NCBI GenBank assembly: GCA_022925895.1
Contig: JAKSYS010000231.1
Location: 18,429 to 82,428 of the forward strand
Length of the DNA stretch: 64,000 bases
DNA from: Fragilaria crotonensis
Taxonomy: Eukaryota; Bacillariophyta; Fragilariophyceae; Fragilariales; Fragilariaceae
Direction of reading: 5' to 3'
Shown here: in pieces, positions 34,299 through 44,659 of the stretch
Numbering within the stretch: the stretch's first letter is position 1
Layout: each line of letters begins with the position of its first letter
Notes under the pieces: model-generated
Seen by the model: the letters and a program-made list of their open reading frames with translations, nothing else
Told to the model about the DNA's origin: nothing
Database searches by the model: none
Position numbers and translations under genes: made by a program

Positions 34299-34774
34299 CG
34301 TCGCGAGAACAATTGAAATGCAGGGTTTGTGTATTATATATGTAGATGGTGTTGGCTACCAGAAATACCGGGTAATGTTTCAAAAAAATGGTGAAGACCC
34401 ACCCGAGAATGGCCGTTAGTACTGCGGCATAATGTATCATATGCATACTGAATACCTTGATCAGATTTATGTCATAGCATTACACGTATTTGTTCAACAT
34501 GTGTTTAGAAGTATGTTGACTAATTAGAATGGAATGAACAATGTGGACGTCCTAGTAGAGTCTCTAGCTTGAGTAACGATAGCTTCCATTTTCGCCGTTT
34601 GCATGCAACTGTATCATATGGCGGGAGAACGTTCGAATTAATTTCTACGCATATATATATAAAAGAATCATACATTGACATTTATACAAGTTATACGAGG
34701 ACTTATGATTTACGACATATATCATATATGCAATACTTAGAGAAGCAATTTGGAGGCAACATGTGAATCCTGTG
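34299..34774. other. Intergenic, no gene seen
   Basis: Upstream of the GT2 gene; AT-rich, with ATATATATAT near 34652. No coding or RNA gene was recognised. 31237-31707, downstream of the ARM gene, is likewise empty. Confidence 0.35.
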
Positions 34775-35440
34775 AATCCCATGGATTCCCAGAAGTCGCC
34801 ATCGCCTCAGCTGTACTGCACTGTTGAACGGTATGGTGGTGCTAATGTAGACACTATTTTACATAGCAACTACGTGTGACCCCGTACTGGCACTGTCTTG
34901 TGCGTACGTACGTCTTTGAGTATTACATGGTGACAGTAGTCTAGTGGGCAAAAAACGTAGTGACGATGACGATTTTATAGTATCCAAGGAGTCCACTAAA
35001 GCACTGGCATTAGCAAAAAAGAACATTGGATGATATTGCATCACCAATGCATTCAAATTGCTCATTTGCAAAAAGCATGTCATTAGCATAGCAACAACTG
35101 TTAAATTGACACTCAAGTACTGCAATAGAAAAGAGTAGCTTACTTAACTAGTGTTGCATTGGCTTAAAGTCTTATCTGCAAGAATCCTATGGATTCCCAG
35201 AAGTTGCCTCAGCTGGACTGCACTGTTGAATAGTATGGTGGTGCTAATAGTGAAACCACTAACCACATAGCAACTACGCTACGTGTGAATCCTTACTGGT
35301 ACTGTCTTATGCGTATGTAATTCTATGAGTACTACATAGTGACAGTAGTATTGGGCTAAAACGTAGTGACGATGACGATTTTAAAGTACCAGGTATCTGA
35401 GGAGTCCAGCGGATTCCCGGATGGTTCACTAAAGCACTGG
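34775..35440. repeat. Direct duplication of about 240 bp, spaced
   Basis: Copy 1 at 34775-35008 and copy 2 at about 35182-35440 share GGATTCCCAGAAGT, GCACTGTTGAA..GTATGGTGG, ACATAGCAACTACG, ACGTAGTGACGATGACGATT and CACTAAAGCACTGGC in the same order. Copy 2 has a short extra stretch (GGAGTCCAGCGGATTCCCGG). Non-coding. 35441-35986 contains no recognised gene. Confidence 0.8.
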
Positions 35441-36410
35441 CCTGCCCAAGTCGTCTGCTGACGCTGACGCAGTGTAGCAGGGTCGGGGGGCCATATCGTT
35501 CGGCGGCAGACAGCCGGGAAAAATAGAAAAATAAAAATTTCTGTGCGTCATTTGGGTTGCTGTAATTGGGTTGAGCAAGACAATGAGACAGACATCTCAG
35601 TTGGGTTGCTGAAACTCGATTGAGTGAGACAACGAGACAGCAGGAAGATGAAATGATGTCCTGCGTCGGTATCATACCAGGTACCGACCTGTACTGGAAC
35701 GAAGCCACGTCCGCAACATTACAACAAAATAGTGTTACTGTAGTTTTGCGATGCCTTGTCTCATGTCTCATGTCTCAAATCATGTCTTTATGATAAGTAG
35801 ATTGTTGCGCGTGTGCAATATGTACCAGACCCAACGGTAACATCCAGCGTTATCATATTTCCTACCGGTACTAGTTCTCTAGTAGGAGTAGCTAGTACTT
35901 GTACTTGCACTACTGTACTCTGGTTTCATCCGTCAACGCAAAAGCAAGACATTTGTATGCATACATCTACACTTGAAGACTCGGAGTACCAGTTAAAAAT
36001 GGCTTTGAGTCATTAAAAAACACCATGTTGGACTAAAAAGTTCTCAATGACAATCTGATGCAATGCAATTAATGTTAAGTGCCACACATTGCAATCATGC
36101 TTTATGCTACCGCATGGTTGAATCATTTCTATACTGGACAAAGAATTCATGAAGATGTTGATGCTTTTACAAGCATCGTTCTTGGCTTAATGGCTCTAAG
36201 CAATTTACTCGTCTATATCTATACCTGAGTATTTTTCGATATCGGTCCGTTGAGTTTTTTACCCCATTCAACAAAAATTTCATCATCATCTTCACCCAAT
36301 TTCCTTGTACTGCTACGCTGATTTGTACGTTGCACATTCGTATGTTATATTCCAAGATTTGACTAAGATTCCTTACGCAGCGAGCATGTATATAATACTA
36401 TTTTGTGCTT

Positions 36411-39237
36411 TCACAGCAACTCTGACATCTCCATTGCTCTCGTTTCTTGCCTTTCTGGTCGAGCAAAGTAAGGGATGGGCTCTTTCGGCTCATCACGATC
36501 ACATATCTCTCGCAGTCTGGTAAGTAAAGCTTGGCGTGTTGTTGGTGCGGACGCATCAGTGGGACGCTTGTACCATGAAATCATGGTTCGCAACTCCGAG
36601 ACAGTCATTTGATCATGTGTTTTGTTGAGTGCACGGATATCCAGAACCTTCCTTTGCAAAGCCTTGAACTCTCGGATCTTCTTATGCACTTTCTCACACT
36701 CCTTTTCTTCTTTTCTCATTTCTCTTTCAGTCATATTCTTCAGCACATCAGGGCCACTCAGCGCGTGCGATCCAGAGGCCATAAGATTACCGGCTGTTAT
36801 TTGCTTACCCTTCTGAATGGCATCAAGTGCCGTCTAAATTTGCTTGCGACGAGTATCTTCGAGGTTCACACCGTTGCGAGCATCATCTCTCATCCTCGTC
36901 TCCACAATTTCATCGATCAACATACCTGCCATGCCTTGTGACAAGTTCAATTCGCTGGCGATGCATGTTGAGTTCGGAAGAATGATATCTGCAGAAATCG
37001 GGGACTCTTGTGAACTTTCTTGTGATTGTTGCTCACTTGTTCTGGTGTTTGATGCAACACCGTTGTACTTTGTTGCAAGTTTTTCTGGATGCAGCAGACA
37101 ATTGTATGTCAGCGGATTCCAGCCTCTTTCAGCAATTGCCTTTTTATTCGGTTGAACACGAGCAAAGGAATCAAGCCAAGCTTGATGCACAAGGTAAACC
37201 ACATCGCGCTTTTCGATCGCAAATTCTAACCGACATTGTTCCTTCCGTGTCAAGAGATTCCTTTTGTGCTTGGTAAGTGCCATCTTGAAACAGCCATTCT
37301 GTTCGGTGGAATCCCCAACCTGCCAGTAACTGGTACCATAAGGTACTCCAATGCACACATTCCATTTTGTCTTGTCCCTGTTTATGTATTGTAAGAATGT
37401 CAGATCGAATCGACTTCCATGGCCATCGAGCAGAAGAAATGGAGGTACACCATCAGAACGATAAAAACACCGAGCTTGTCAATTTCCGCGAGCATCTTAA
37501 CAAGTAAGTCACCCGTGATGCTTCCGCTCTCAGAGGCACAGCAGAATGTTGGAACTTCGATGCCATTCGAGTTGCACACCGGTCCCATAGGAAAAGGTTT
37601 CCCAAGTCCACCACTATTCCCTATCCTGTCGGTATCTTCTCCAATCCATGGCGCGCTTGCATCGAATCCAAGCACCCACTTCTCATCCAATTCTTTTGCG
37701 GAGAATATAATTGCATACATTAATGGAACACCCGTTGCAGCTGTGAACCCCAACAGGGTAAAGTGTGAGTCTCTTGTTGCGGCTCTCACTTGTGGTCGTG
37801 CACCTGCCTCACAAAGGTAGTTCTCACCCCCCACGTTTCCATCTTTAGTGGTGGATGTGTTAGAGCCGACCTCGTCAACGAAGATTATTTTATCAGGATG
37901 CTGCATCATGTATGATGTTGGAAGACCGCTGGCAGCATTCTCATTGGTTGGTTCACCATCGCGGTTCAAAAAGATTTCATCAGTTTGCTTTGTTGCGATC
38001 CCGCCTTTCACCATTTCCTCGTACACTTCTCTGTACATGATGGAGAAGTTGTGGTGCGTACACCAATCAGCTCGTTTCAATTTGAATTTCACGGCCTTCT
38101 TGCTCTTAATCAGATGACCATTCCGATTCATGAACCCTCTCCAGTATCCCCATCCGAGAAGAAGGTTGCTTGTATTAGCTGCACAGTTGTCGATATTCAA
38201 CATGCGGCGAGTATGGACATTCTGTTTCTCTTTCCATGCTCTGAGTTTCGATTCGAATATGGTCCCAACAATGAGAGAATTTGCGAGCTGCAGACCAGCT
38301 GCGACAGTTATTGGCAAACGCATCCTTGAAAGTTGTGTGATGAGGGCGACAAGATATGGCTCAATGCTGAGCATCGGAGACGGAGTTCCTTGGCACACGT
38401 CAGGGTTCAGCTTGTTTCGCTTGGCTCGCGTGCAAACTGTATGAATGCTGATGTTGGCATCGATGATTCCGTACTTGTGCTTTGCAGCGGCAACAATATC
38501 GGCAAGGCTCCCTCTCTTTGCTCTTAAGTTTGCGAGCTTTGCCTTCTCTCTCACATCTCTGCTGTACTTTGCTGCCGCCTCTTTTGTCGCAAGTCTCACC
38601 CGCTCTTTCAAGTCTCGCGAGTACATCATGGTCGTTCCTCTTGGGCGTCCAAATGAGTTACTAGTACTCTCTTCATTGGTGTGGGAACGTTCGACAACCA
38701 TCACTCTCCCAACCAAATCTCTACAGGTGGGTGTTGAAGCTGCGTCGTTGCTGTTTTTTCACCTGCTGTCGTCTTTTCTCCTTCCACCATGAATTCACTA
38801 TTATCTTCTTCTTCCTCGTTGTCTCTTGCATGGTGGTGGACAAGCCCTAGTGGTAGCGCGGTGGTGATGTGGTGATCTAGCGGCTTATAGTTTTGTGCCT
38901 GAGGAGGTTCCGTCATGTTGTCCTTGGTACTGTCGGCGGCGGATTCATGTGTCAGTGTTGACAGTGTGCCTCCATCGGTATTGCTCATGCTGGAACCAGG
39001 CAAACTGGTGCCATTTTGTCCACTGCCACCATTATTGTACTCATCATCACCATCTACTAGATCATTCATCATTCCATTCCGTTTTCTTAGTTGATGTTGG
39101 ATCATATCCTTTGTCAACCATGGAAGCAAATGTGTCATTTTGCGAACCATGGAAGTAATAGCACCGTACGGTATCTTTCCATCATTGTTTACTTTTGCAG
39201 CTTCCAGCTCCCTGACAATGTGATTCAGATTAAGCAT
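36411..39237 (-). pseudogene. DDE transposase (IS630/Tc1/mariner superfamily), disrupted
   Basis: The N-terminal part 39237-38701 (LNHIVRELEAAKVNNDGKIP, helical, then a long acidic/Ser linker) ends in TGATG, overlapping the next ATG at 38701. The central part (38701-37400) carries GRPRGTT, helix-turn-helix-like segments and the first catalytic Asp in IIFVDEVGSNTST. Near 37463 a missing base in an A run shifts frame. Beyond it PPFLLLDGHGSRFDLTFLQY carries the second Asp and YWQVGDSTEQNG the third, making a D-D-D triad. The C-terminal part follows at 37358-36837. An in-frame TAG (36834) is followed by a coiled coil and a SAP-like segment (MTVSELRTMISWYKRP) to 36411. One gene split by one stop and one or two shifts. 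Confidence 0.85.
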
Positions 39238-39730
39238 CTTGCAAATATCTTTGAGGCTTTGCTTTGTACTTTGATGGTCGTTGGCTCCTTTTCTTGGTTG
39301 GCATGATTGCGATCGCGCCGTGACAAATTGTGAAGAAAGGATATTGGATCACCGCGAGGTACCATGCCAATGCAATACTGCATACTGTATCGAATCATGT
39401 CATGGTTATGGCGCGAAAACTACAGTTAACCTGTTATCTATATTTCTCGCAAGCATTAAAAAAAATACTGCGTGGCATGTCTACATTAAATTGGTGGCCC
39501 GGCTAAATGGTGGAAAATTTGAGATGTGCAAAATCTCGGAGGTGCCATCGTCCAGTGCGTTTAGCGAAACCCCGGCTTCCAAAATGCCTGTTTTGCACAG
39601 CAAAAGGAACGTCGCTCCACATGGCAAGGAACATCATTGCCGTATGTGAAGAAGTAATTAAAATGATATTGAGTACCTTTTTTGTAGACGTCGTGAAAAT
39701 TAAAACATTTAGTGGCTCAATTTCTTTGAA

Positions 39731-40239
39731 GGGGAAATTACAAAAACATCAACTAAGTTTTCCATTTTCAATAACACTTAATGACCCTGTATAAACGAAA
39801 AAGCCCTTTGGTATTTCACAAAAATTTTGCTCATTATTACAATAACACCAGATATCTTTGTCACGTTTTTACTTACACATCTTATTGATCTCAAACATTT
39901 ACAATAACCCCATTTATCGCCAGCCATGCCAATTCTCCACAGACACATTGGTACACCGTTGCTTTCGTACCTATCATCAAAAATGAAGATTGCATCCTGA
40001 TTGCCATGGCCATTATCTCATTCCATGCACTATCATCAACTTTGAACCAAGGCAAGCATGTGCCTAATGATGCATGAATTACAAAGCTTAGCAGCGGTCA
40101 TAATTTGTTTTAGTAGGATGTTGTTGTTCTTTTACATGCAATTCCGAGTCCGTCTGCTCGATTGATGAATTGTTGGCATCACTGATGCCAGTATTTTACA
40201 CAATTCCTCGTACCCAGTACCGTAAGTTATCACAAATTT
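39731..40239. repeat. Left TIR of the MULE (509 bp)
   Basis: Inverted copy of 43554-44062; mismatches seen include one G/A in the AAAAGCCC run, one in CATAATT.GTTTTAG and one in CTAATG.TGCATGAA. Confidence 0.93.
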
Positions 40240-40350
40240 TGGCTTTTCCGCATCAACACACCTCACACTTCCCATCTCAATGGCTGGCTATACTTACAAC
40301 AGGTATCTAATGTACTTATCAGAACTCCTACTTCTCATCATGTTAACTTA

Positions 40351-42628
40351 CTACAAAGTCCTAACTTGGTTCTTGCATGTTCTTTTATTGTGTCCTTGTT
40401 GGCCACAATCTGAACATTTAATCGGTGATTCCTCTGGATCAAGAAACTCACTTTGTTGACGAAGTCGTTTGCTTCGTGGGCGCCCAGGCTGTCGCTTTGT
40501 TACAGCAGGAGGCCTTGTCACGCCATCGTATTTTACGTTGTCAATGCACGCTGGAAAGATGTTGTTTTTGTACATCTCTTGTACGTACTCAAACTTGTAG
40601 TATGGATGCACCAAATTTCATAGGATATAGCCAAAATCCTTTTCCTTCCATTTCCGAAAGATAGCACAACCATGCCGACATGGGTACAGAACATCTTGCC
40701 AAATGCCACAAGAGCACCACTGCAACTCTGGTTTCACAATGTAGACAGTGTTTGGTTGCCCTGCATTGTATGGCATGCTGGGCAAGTGAGGGTCTTTGTC
40801 GGAGTCTTGTACTGTCGAAGGCTCCACAACTTTGAAATCTCCACACCCATGCACCAACTCAACAACTGTGATGGATGCCGCAGCATCCCAACGCCTTTTC
40901 AGAATCTGTGCCACACGAGGCACAACCTCTCCCGGCTCCCGATCAATGTGCTTTGTTCGGCAGGTTGAAATTCTTGTTGACATTACATCCACAATGCTTT
41001 CTACCGCCTCCAGCCATCCCACACTGCGAGCCTGTGCAAACATGTTGTTCACACATTCGCTTGTGTTGGAGGTTACAATCCCATAACGCGGCGGGAGTGG
41101 ATTCTGCTCATCTAGCCATGATGTACTTCTCCAAAGGGTATCGTTGTCAACATTTTCAATATAATCTGCAGCTTGCGGCTTGATGGTCCTCACTTGATCA
41201 ATCAAGTGATTTGAGTATCTGAAGGAGAAACGTTTTGCAATTGCCATCACATATCGAGCACATTGTTGACTGAACTTCTGGCATACATTTGCTTCAATAT
41301 GTTTCGCACAGCTCGTTTCCTTATTTCTTGGAAACACACTTCGAAGGGCCGGTTTCAGACCCTTGTCGCGGTCGGAAACAAATAGAAATGGATGCTGAAT
41401 TTCTCCCTCGTCACGCTCTCATTGCCAAAACCCTGCTCAGAGATGATTGGGCACGCCTCCTTCAAGTATTTCAACATTGTTGTCCACGTCTCGCCATCTT
41501 CATTCCCAGAGGAGATCATGAATCCAATCGGATACACCTCATTTGTTCCAGAAAGGACTGAAGCCACATACATTGTCCCTTTGTAAGTACTCTTAAATGT
41601 GCTGCATCCAGAGATATAACTGGTCTTGCAAACTTTAATGCCGTATTCATGAAACGAGGAAAACATGTACATGTTTAATGGATCTCTCCTCGCTATCATA
41701 TGAATACCCAATGACAGAGTCGGCGTTCAACTGTTTCATTGCCTCAAGGTACCCTGGCAGTAGTTCAAAATTCTTTGAACTCTGCCTAAACTGGGCACGA
41801 TTGATTGTTGAGAGCGCGATATGCAGGCATGTAAGTGATTACCTCACCATCCACGCTTGCAGCTGTCTTTATGACATCAGCTGGAGTTGGATCGTCCTTT
41901 TTGGATCAAACAACCTGAACAATCATCTCGTCCAGTTTCCCAGCTCGTCGTTTCTTCCATTGACGCCCATCACGTGCAACAGGTTCGCATCGCTGGGCAG
42001 TGTGGTACGTAATGTTCCGCTTCACAACATAGGCACCATTAAGTCGGCGCCGCCCGATGTAAATCTGAAAAGTACAGTTCACATGTTCCTTGCAGATGTA
42101 AAGACAATACTCACCAACAAGACTTCGTTGAATGGCTAACCGATTGCCTGATTTCTTCTCATAGGCCTCAACTGGACTGACATCATCCAAAGTCGGAAAT
42201 TCAACAATGTTTTGTTGGCGCATAATATCTTGAAAAGATGTGTCCTCATTCTTGCTGTTTGTCAATGAAGAAACACAGCCTTGACTTTCAATTGTTGCAT
42301 TGGTTGCCGCCGCGGTAGGTTTAGGACGAGCACTTGGCTTACTGTCCCCATTAGTTGAGCTGTCGTCATCAGGAAGATTTCTTGTCGGTGGCATCTTGGC
42401 TTCCTCGGTTGTTACATCATCCATCTCAGCATCTTCCCTGCTTATGAGTATCACATCATCATCGTCGTCATCATCATTTGTCTTGGCAGCAGCAGGAACC
42501 GTGACAACGACCTCAACCCCATAGCTGCTGAGGATAGTCGTACCCTTAAGTTCTGGAAAGCAATCTCGTACAACTTGCCTTATTTGTTCATTGACATCAT
42601 CATTCTTGCGGTTGAAATGGGCTGCCAA
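40351..42628 (-). pseudogene. MULE transposase, interrupted by stops and frameshifts
   Basis: Read from 42628. A linker with an acidic run precedes the FLYWCH/WRKY-like DNA-binding region (LYICKEHVNCTFQIYIGRRR, then HTAQRC). TGA, TAG and TGA stops and a frame change follow near 41905-41765. The MULE catalytic core continues at 41711-41355 (STYKGTMYVASVLSGTNEVY, MISSGNEDGETWTTMLKYLK) and, after another shift, FLFVSDRDKGLKPAL. At 41337-40618 come TSNTSECVNNMFAQAR and the SWIM finger (CSCGIW, then CRHGC). After an in-frame TGA the C-terminus (40614-40351) ends in a CCHC knuckle, CSDCGQQGHNKRTC. The expected first catalytic Asp is not clear in this copy. Inactive as read. Confidence 0.85.
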
Positions 42629-42634
42629 TTTTGA

Positions 42635-43513
42635 TCAAAGTAGGATGCAGTGGTTGAAGTTGAAGGTGTCTTCAGTGACAGGCTTGAAATCAAGCAAATG
42701 AAGGACAACAGCAATACAGAATAATCCACAGTCGATGTCATTATACTGTCCTGGACATTGGTGGAAACCTATTATGTCCAAGCGAATGAGATCGTCATCC
42801 GAAGGAAGAGTGATATGGTTCAACTTGTTCTTGCCATGCAACACAAAATTGAAAAAGAAATCCCTGACCTCACGAACAATGAGAAAAGCAGGGGTGCCTT
42901 GGATTACTCCAGGTCCTCCTCGCGAAGAGCGTCGCAACGAATCGTAGTATTCGAAACGCAAAAACAATTCTCGGCATGCGAAATTGAATTCCACCACAAG
43001 CACAAAGAAATGCACTGCGTTGACAATTGGAATAATAAGAGTCTTGGTGGCATCATCATCATTGATGTCAGAAAAAAGATCAGCCAAAGTTGACTGAATC
43101 CCTTTGATCTTGGCTTGGATCCGGTTCCAGTTGGAAGGTTTAACAGATTCACGGGCAACGTGTACCAAAGCGTTGCAACTCTCCAGATATGATCTTGTTT
43201 TGAGACTTCCAAGAAAAACTTGAAAAGGAGTGTCTTCATGTGGTGGTGGTGCGGAACGCTGAAGGAGGCAGTCAAGGAGACGACTGTTCAACATTTGCCG
43301 ATTCCCAAGTGCCTGCAAATCATTCGGTGTCGGATTAATCCTCACGCCATAACGTGGATCGGTTGGAAAGTGACATTTCTTCTCTTTTTTCTTCTTTGCC
43401 ATTTTGTTGTTACAAGTGCATGAAAGAGATGGAATGGATGCCACACCAGCAAGAAGGAAGAGTGGTGGTGAGTATGTGAGAACTTGCTTGTGGCGATGCA
43501 GCACATGCAGCAA
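42635..43513 (-). CDS. Ulp1/SENP-like C48 cysteine protease of the MULE
   Basis: A 292-residue ORF with the C48 catalytic set: His168 in NAVHFFVLV, Asp191 in EYYDSL, Gln256 and Cys262 in CPGQYNDIDCGLFC. Ulp1 proteases cleave SUMO or SUMO-like tags. A start at Met39 (before KKKEKKCHFP) is as likely as the first Met. The following transposase is in the same frame: only one TGA (42635-42637) separates HCILL from SKLAAHFNRK, and the transposase piece has no ATG of its own there. The original product was therefore probably a fused protease-transposase; CGA-to-TGA would explain the stop. Known plant MULEs with captured Ulp1 domains are the nearest parallel. Confidence 0.85.
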   Translation of the reverse strand: MLHVLHRHKQVLTYSPPLFLLAGVASIPSLSCTCNNKMAKKKKEKKCHFPTDPRYGVRINPTPNDLQALGNRQMLNSRLLDCLLQRSAPPPHEDTPFQVFLGSLKTRSYLESCNALVHVARESVKPSNWNRIQAKIKGIQSTLADLFSDINDDDATKTLIIPIVNAVHFFVLVVEFNFACRELFLRFEYYDSLRRSSRGGPGVIQGTPAFLIVREVRDFFFNFVLHGKNKLNHITLPSDDDLIRLDIIGFHQCPGQYNDIDCGLFCIAVVLHLLDFKPVTEDTFNFNHCILL

Positions 43514-43553
43514 TGAATCAGCATGGGATATAAAGATGACTCTTAAAGATACG

Positions 43554-44062
43554 AAATTTGTGATAACTTACGGTACTGGGTACGAGGAATTGTGTAAAAT
43601 ACTGGCATCAGTGATGCCAACAATTCATCAATCGAGCAGACGGACTCGGAATTGCATGTAAAAGAACAACAACATCCTACTAAAACGAATTATGACCGCT
43701 GCTAAGCTTTGTAATTCATGCAACATTAGGCACATGCTTGCCTTGGTTCAAAGTTGATGATAGTGCATGGAATGAGATAATGGCCATGGCAATCAGGATG
43801 CAATCTTCATTTTTGATGATAGGTACGAAAGCAACGGTGTACCAATGTGTCTGTGGAGAATTGGCATGGCTGGCGATAAATGGGGTTATTGTAAATGTTT
43901 GAGATCAATAAGATGTGTAAGTAAAAACGTGACAAAGATATCTGGTGTTATTGTAATAATGAGCAAAATTTTTGTGAAATACCAAAGGGCTTTTTTGTTT
44001 ATACAGGGTCATTAAGTGTTATTGAAAATGGAAAACTTAGTTGATGTTTTTGTAATTTCCCC
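43554..44062. repeat. Right TIR of the MULE (509 bp)
   Basis: Inverted copy of 39731-40239. The promoter for the protease-transposase unit should lie inside it, as the first ORF starts about 40 bp from its inner edge. Confidence 0.93.
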
Positions 44063-44097
44063 TTTTTTTTATGACTCAAAGCCATTTTTAACTGGTA

Positions 44098-44331
44098 CAC
44101 ATGTATTACGGTGATCCACACATGCATATACTGTAGGAAATAGGAACATGAAGAGCACGTACTGTACAAACCTTCGTCGTCAAGCCCAATTGCCTGGTCA
44201 TCGTTGCCATGAGTGCTTCGCTGTCCCTAGCATCGAAGCTTAAAGGCCGATGGACGCGGGACGCAAAGCGACAACGTAAGGACGCCAAGTCGGCTGCCAC
44301 AGAAAAAAGTAAATTACGAGGAGACACCTTG
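44098..44331 (+). other. Short stretch between two transposons, possible split ORF
   Basis: A + frame from the ATG at 44210 reads MSASLSLASKLKGRW and then a basic KRQRKDAKSAATEKSK up to the LTR of copia element 2. The frame would resume on the other side of that element (50062, KTTDDKIR, stop). This could be an exon or leader peptide cut by the insertion, or chance. No other gene is seen here. Confidence 0.25.
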
Positions 44332-44659
44332 TGTTGAAACCACAATATCAACATACAGTACCTACGTGCCAATCAGACAACGATACAGTACTGCAGTCAA
44401 CACTGGGAGATTAAATCGCTTGTAAATCGGAAAATTAAATTAGAATGAGACTATCACTCGTTTCCCAAGCTGGTCCGTTTACAATTGACCTTTTCGTTCA
44501 CACGTGATACGTTCTCAGTCTTGCCGGCACTCAATCGTGACAGCTTCCGTTTCTCCTTAATGTCTTGTTTAGACTCCACGGTTCTCCATCCGGTATCCGT
44601 TTCGTCTCCGTTCGTCCTCTCACTATGTCCGGTCATTCCGACAGTAATATTATTCAACA
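44332..44659 (-). repeat. 3' LTR of copia element 2
   Basis: 328 bp, identical to 49733-50061 but for one C. The 3' end of the coding frame runs into it (last in-frame stop at 44454). Confidence 0.97.

Larger units (their letters stand above)
39731..44062 (-). mobile_element. Mutator-like element (MULE) with Ulp1 protease
   Basis: A 4332-bp element with long terminal inverted repeats of 509 bp each (39731-40239 and 43554-44062) that differ at only a few positions; the outer ends are GGGGAAATTAC and GTAATTTCCCC. It codes on the minus strand for a Ulp1-type protease followed by a MULE transposase with SWIM zinc finger and zinc knuckle. No clear 8-11 bp target duplication is seen (left flank TTCTTTGAA, right TTTTTTTAT). 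Near-identical TIRs point to recent movement or TIR conversion, but the coding region has several stops. Confidence 0.9.
35989..44095 (-). mobile_element. Tc1/mariner-type DNA transposon, carrying a nested MULE
   Basis: Perfect 25-bp terminal inverted repeats at 35989-36013 (starting CCAGTTAAAAATGGC) and 44071-44095, each directly bounded by TA (35987-35988 and 44096-44097), the target duplication of the IS630/Tc1/mariner superfamily. The element's own transposase lies at 36411-39237 on the minus strand. A MULE (39731-44062) sits only about 8 bp from the right TIR, so the original element was about 3.8 kb. The perfect outer TIRs suggest limited age, yet the transposase has a stop and frameshifts. 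Confidence 0.9.

Noticed and set aside
36411-36782. Separate small coiled-coil gene
   Set aside because: It is in frame with the transposase through a single TAG and belongs to its C-terminus.
44106-44372. Minus-strand ORF of 88 aa between the transposons
   Set aside because: It crosses the LTR boundary and has no features.
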